This document shows, in pieces, positions 62,725-64,000 of a stretch of 64,000 bases of DNA. This DNA is from Seison nebaliae (Eukaryota > Rotifera > Pararotatoria > Seisonacea > Seisonidae). Location: NCBI GenBank assembly GCA_023231475.1, contig JALJEE010002185.1:99519-163518 (forward strand). Reading direction: 5' to 3'. The translations under genes were made by a program, and so were the position numbers. The first letter of the stretch is position 1. Each line of letters opens with the position of its first letter. The notes under the pieces are model-generated. The model was not told the origin of the DNA, ran no database searches, and saw only the letters and a program-made list of their open reading frames with translations.

Positions 62725-64000
62725 TATCGTTGGTATCTTATTTTCTACTTCTGTACTTTCTTAATATATTGAAGTGATAATAATATTCCATGTTGTTTTA
62801 ACAACACAATTCGAATGACGTAATTAAAATGTCCATTCGTCATAGGTATGCATAAAGTAAATATTAATCAAGGTGAAAATATTATAATAATTTCAATCGA
62901 CTAGATATATCGTTAGTTTAGATACGTCGAAATAAACAATTTTAACAATTAGACCATTCACTAATGTTGCTTCTCAAACTAGCGGGAATGATGAACAATT
63001 TTGATTATAACATGTCAACATGAATAGTGTTTCTAATAGCGTCATGACGGGCAAGATGAGACATTGGGGCAAAATGAGACACTTCTCAATAAGGTTCTTT
63101 TTATTGAGTTTAAACCATTTTAATAATGTGTTAATTTTCTTAATATTAATTTTATACGTTAATAAGAATGCTTACTCTTGGAATTACAACTCATTTTAAT
63201 CTATTTTTAATTTAGAAAAAGAAACGAAGCCACTGTAAAATAATTTTAAATTTCATGATGATTGCCTAACATATGAGAAACGAATCATATGAGAAAATGA
63301 AATGTTTGAACTCCATGAGAGAATGTTGTGAGATAGACCATGGATATCAAATCGGAAGCAAGAAAGAGAAAAAATTAGTTTTCAGCTTCCTCTGCGTTAT
63401 AGAGATCTTATAATGTAAAACCTACAGAATGACATGATTTGATTGTCCTCGATATAATAAAAATATTGGATGTCGGAAGGGACAGTGGCGGACAAATTAG
63501 AATAGAATTCTATTCATTTCAACTTTTATTAATTTCAAAAAGAAAAATAGGATATTTATTATAGCGAATAAAAAGAGTATGATTGCATCTATGGAAACAG
63601 CAGATTGTCTTCCTAATGAACCTTTCCTTCATTATCAATTTTTTCGTTATATTGATTTGCTTGTGGTCGAAATATCTGAATATATATCTGAAGACTGCTC
63701 CGATCCACAAGTCAATCATAATAGTTTATGGACATATAACACTGTACAACAAAAAAAAAGTAACTCAAAAATGAAACCTGTTTCTAGATCGGAATTTTCC
63801 GTAGATTACAAATATACTAACCAATTTTTTTGGGAGGTCGCAGTTTTTTCAGAAAAACTAATTTTCTAGTTCTGTGTTATATTTTTTTGAAATCGAAAAT
63901 TTTACCACTAATATTCAACCTTTTTCATCTATTTGTTATGGAGATTGTAGGAAATTAAAAGTAGTTTAGGTAATCGTAAATGAAAGATCATCTGAGTTTA
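62725..64000. other. Non-coding end of window with possible transposon remnant
   Basis: Holds the protease promoter. A tandem motif lies at 63049-63083. Overlapping frames at 63519-63719 (-) and 63579-63869 (+) have no strong motif. The + frame contains FFRYIDLLVVEISEYISE, which loosely resembles the N-terminal helix of piggyBac-derived transposases, but this is weak. Confidence 0.4.
63049..63083 (+). repeat. Two-copy tandem motif gggcaaRatgagaca
   Basis: gggcaagatgagacatt at 63049 is followed at 63067 by gggcaaaatgagacact, an 18-bp period. Immediately after is a small hairpin (tcaataa...ttattga). It could be part of a degraded mobile element. Confidence 0.5.

Overview
The window is nuclear DNA of an AT-rich, compact animal genome. 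Genes are eukaryotic with introns, most of them 39-60 nt. The gene set is bilaterian: an NK6 homeobox gene, a Sp/KLF zinc-finger gene, a cation-type Cys-loop receptor, an SLC1 transporter, a ZP-domain membrane protein and a type II transmembrane serine protease. I cannot name the species. A CatSper auxiliary subunit and a CLN6 homologue argue against a typical nematode or insect and suggest a lineage with flagellated sperm. No bacterial, organellar or viral gene was seen.

Layout: 1-10.6 kb is gene-poor. 10.6-17.6 kb holds a triple C-x4-C/H-x-H zinc-finger gene (+), CC2D1/lgd (-) divergent from TIM13 (+), and an unrecognised Q/N/S-rich gene (-). 17.6-22 kb is empty. 22.0-25.7 kb holds a stomatin gene and a polyQ protein gene (both -). 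COA8 (-) stands alone at 27.8 kb in a long non-coding stretch. 32.6-40.2 kb carries a Cys-loop receptor, a divergent SLC1 transporter, an unresolved exon cluster and a KLF gene, all +. 40.3-43.3 kb has a ZP/EGF membrane protein and a DHHC palmitoyltransferase (both -), the latter divergent from ALG11 (+). An unrecognised 300-residue protein follows. NK6 (+) lies at 49.4-51.2 kb. From 52.5 to 62.7 kb all genes are on the - strand: a CatSper epsilon/delta-like subunit, TFIIS, CLN6 and the serine protease.

Gene models were built by hand from reading-frame phase plus family homology. Each multi-exon model below keeps frame through every junction. The main cross-cutting observation is that 48 of 55 reconstructed introns begin GTT rather than the usual GTA/GTG. 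Several large conserved genes (CC2D1, DHHC, ALG11, CatSper-like) are single open frames, while neighbours carry up to ten introns. No operon, CRISPR array, rRNA or convincing tRNA was found. The genes are mostly unrelated housekeeping or membrane functions and do not form one pathway, although ALG11, the DHHC enzyme, CLN6, the ZP protein and the protease all act in the secretory pathway.
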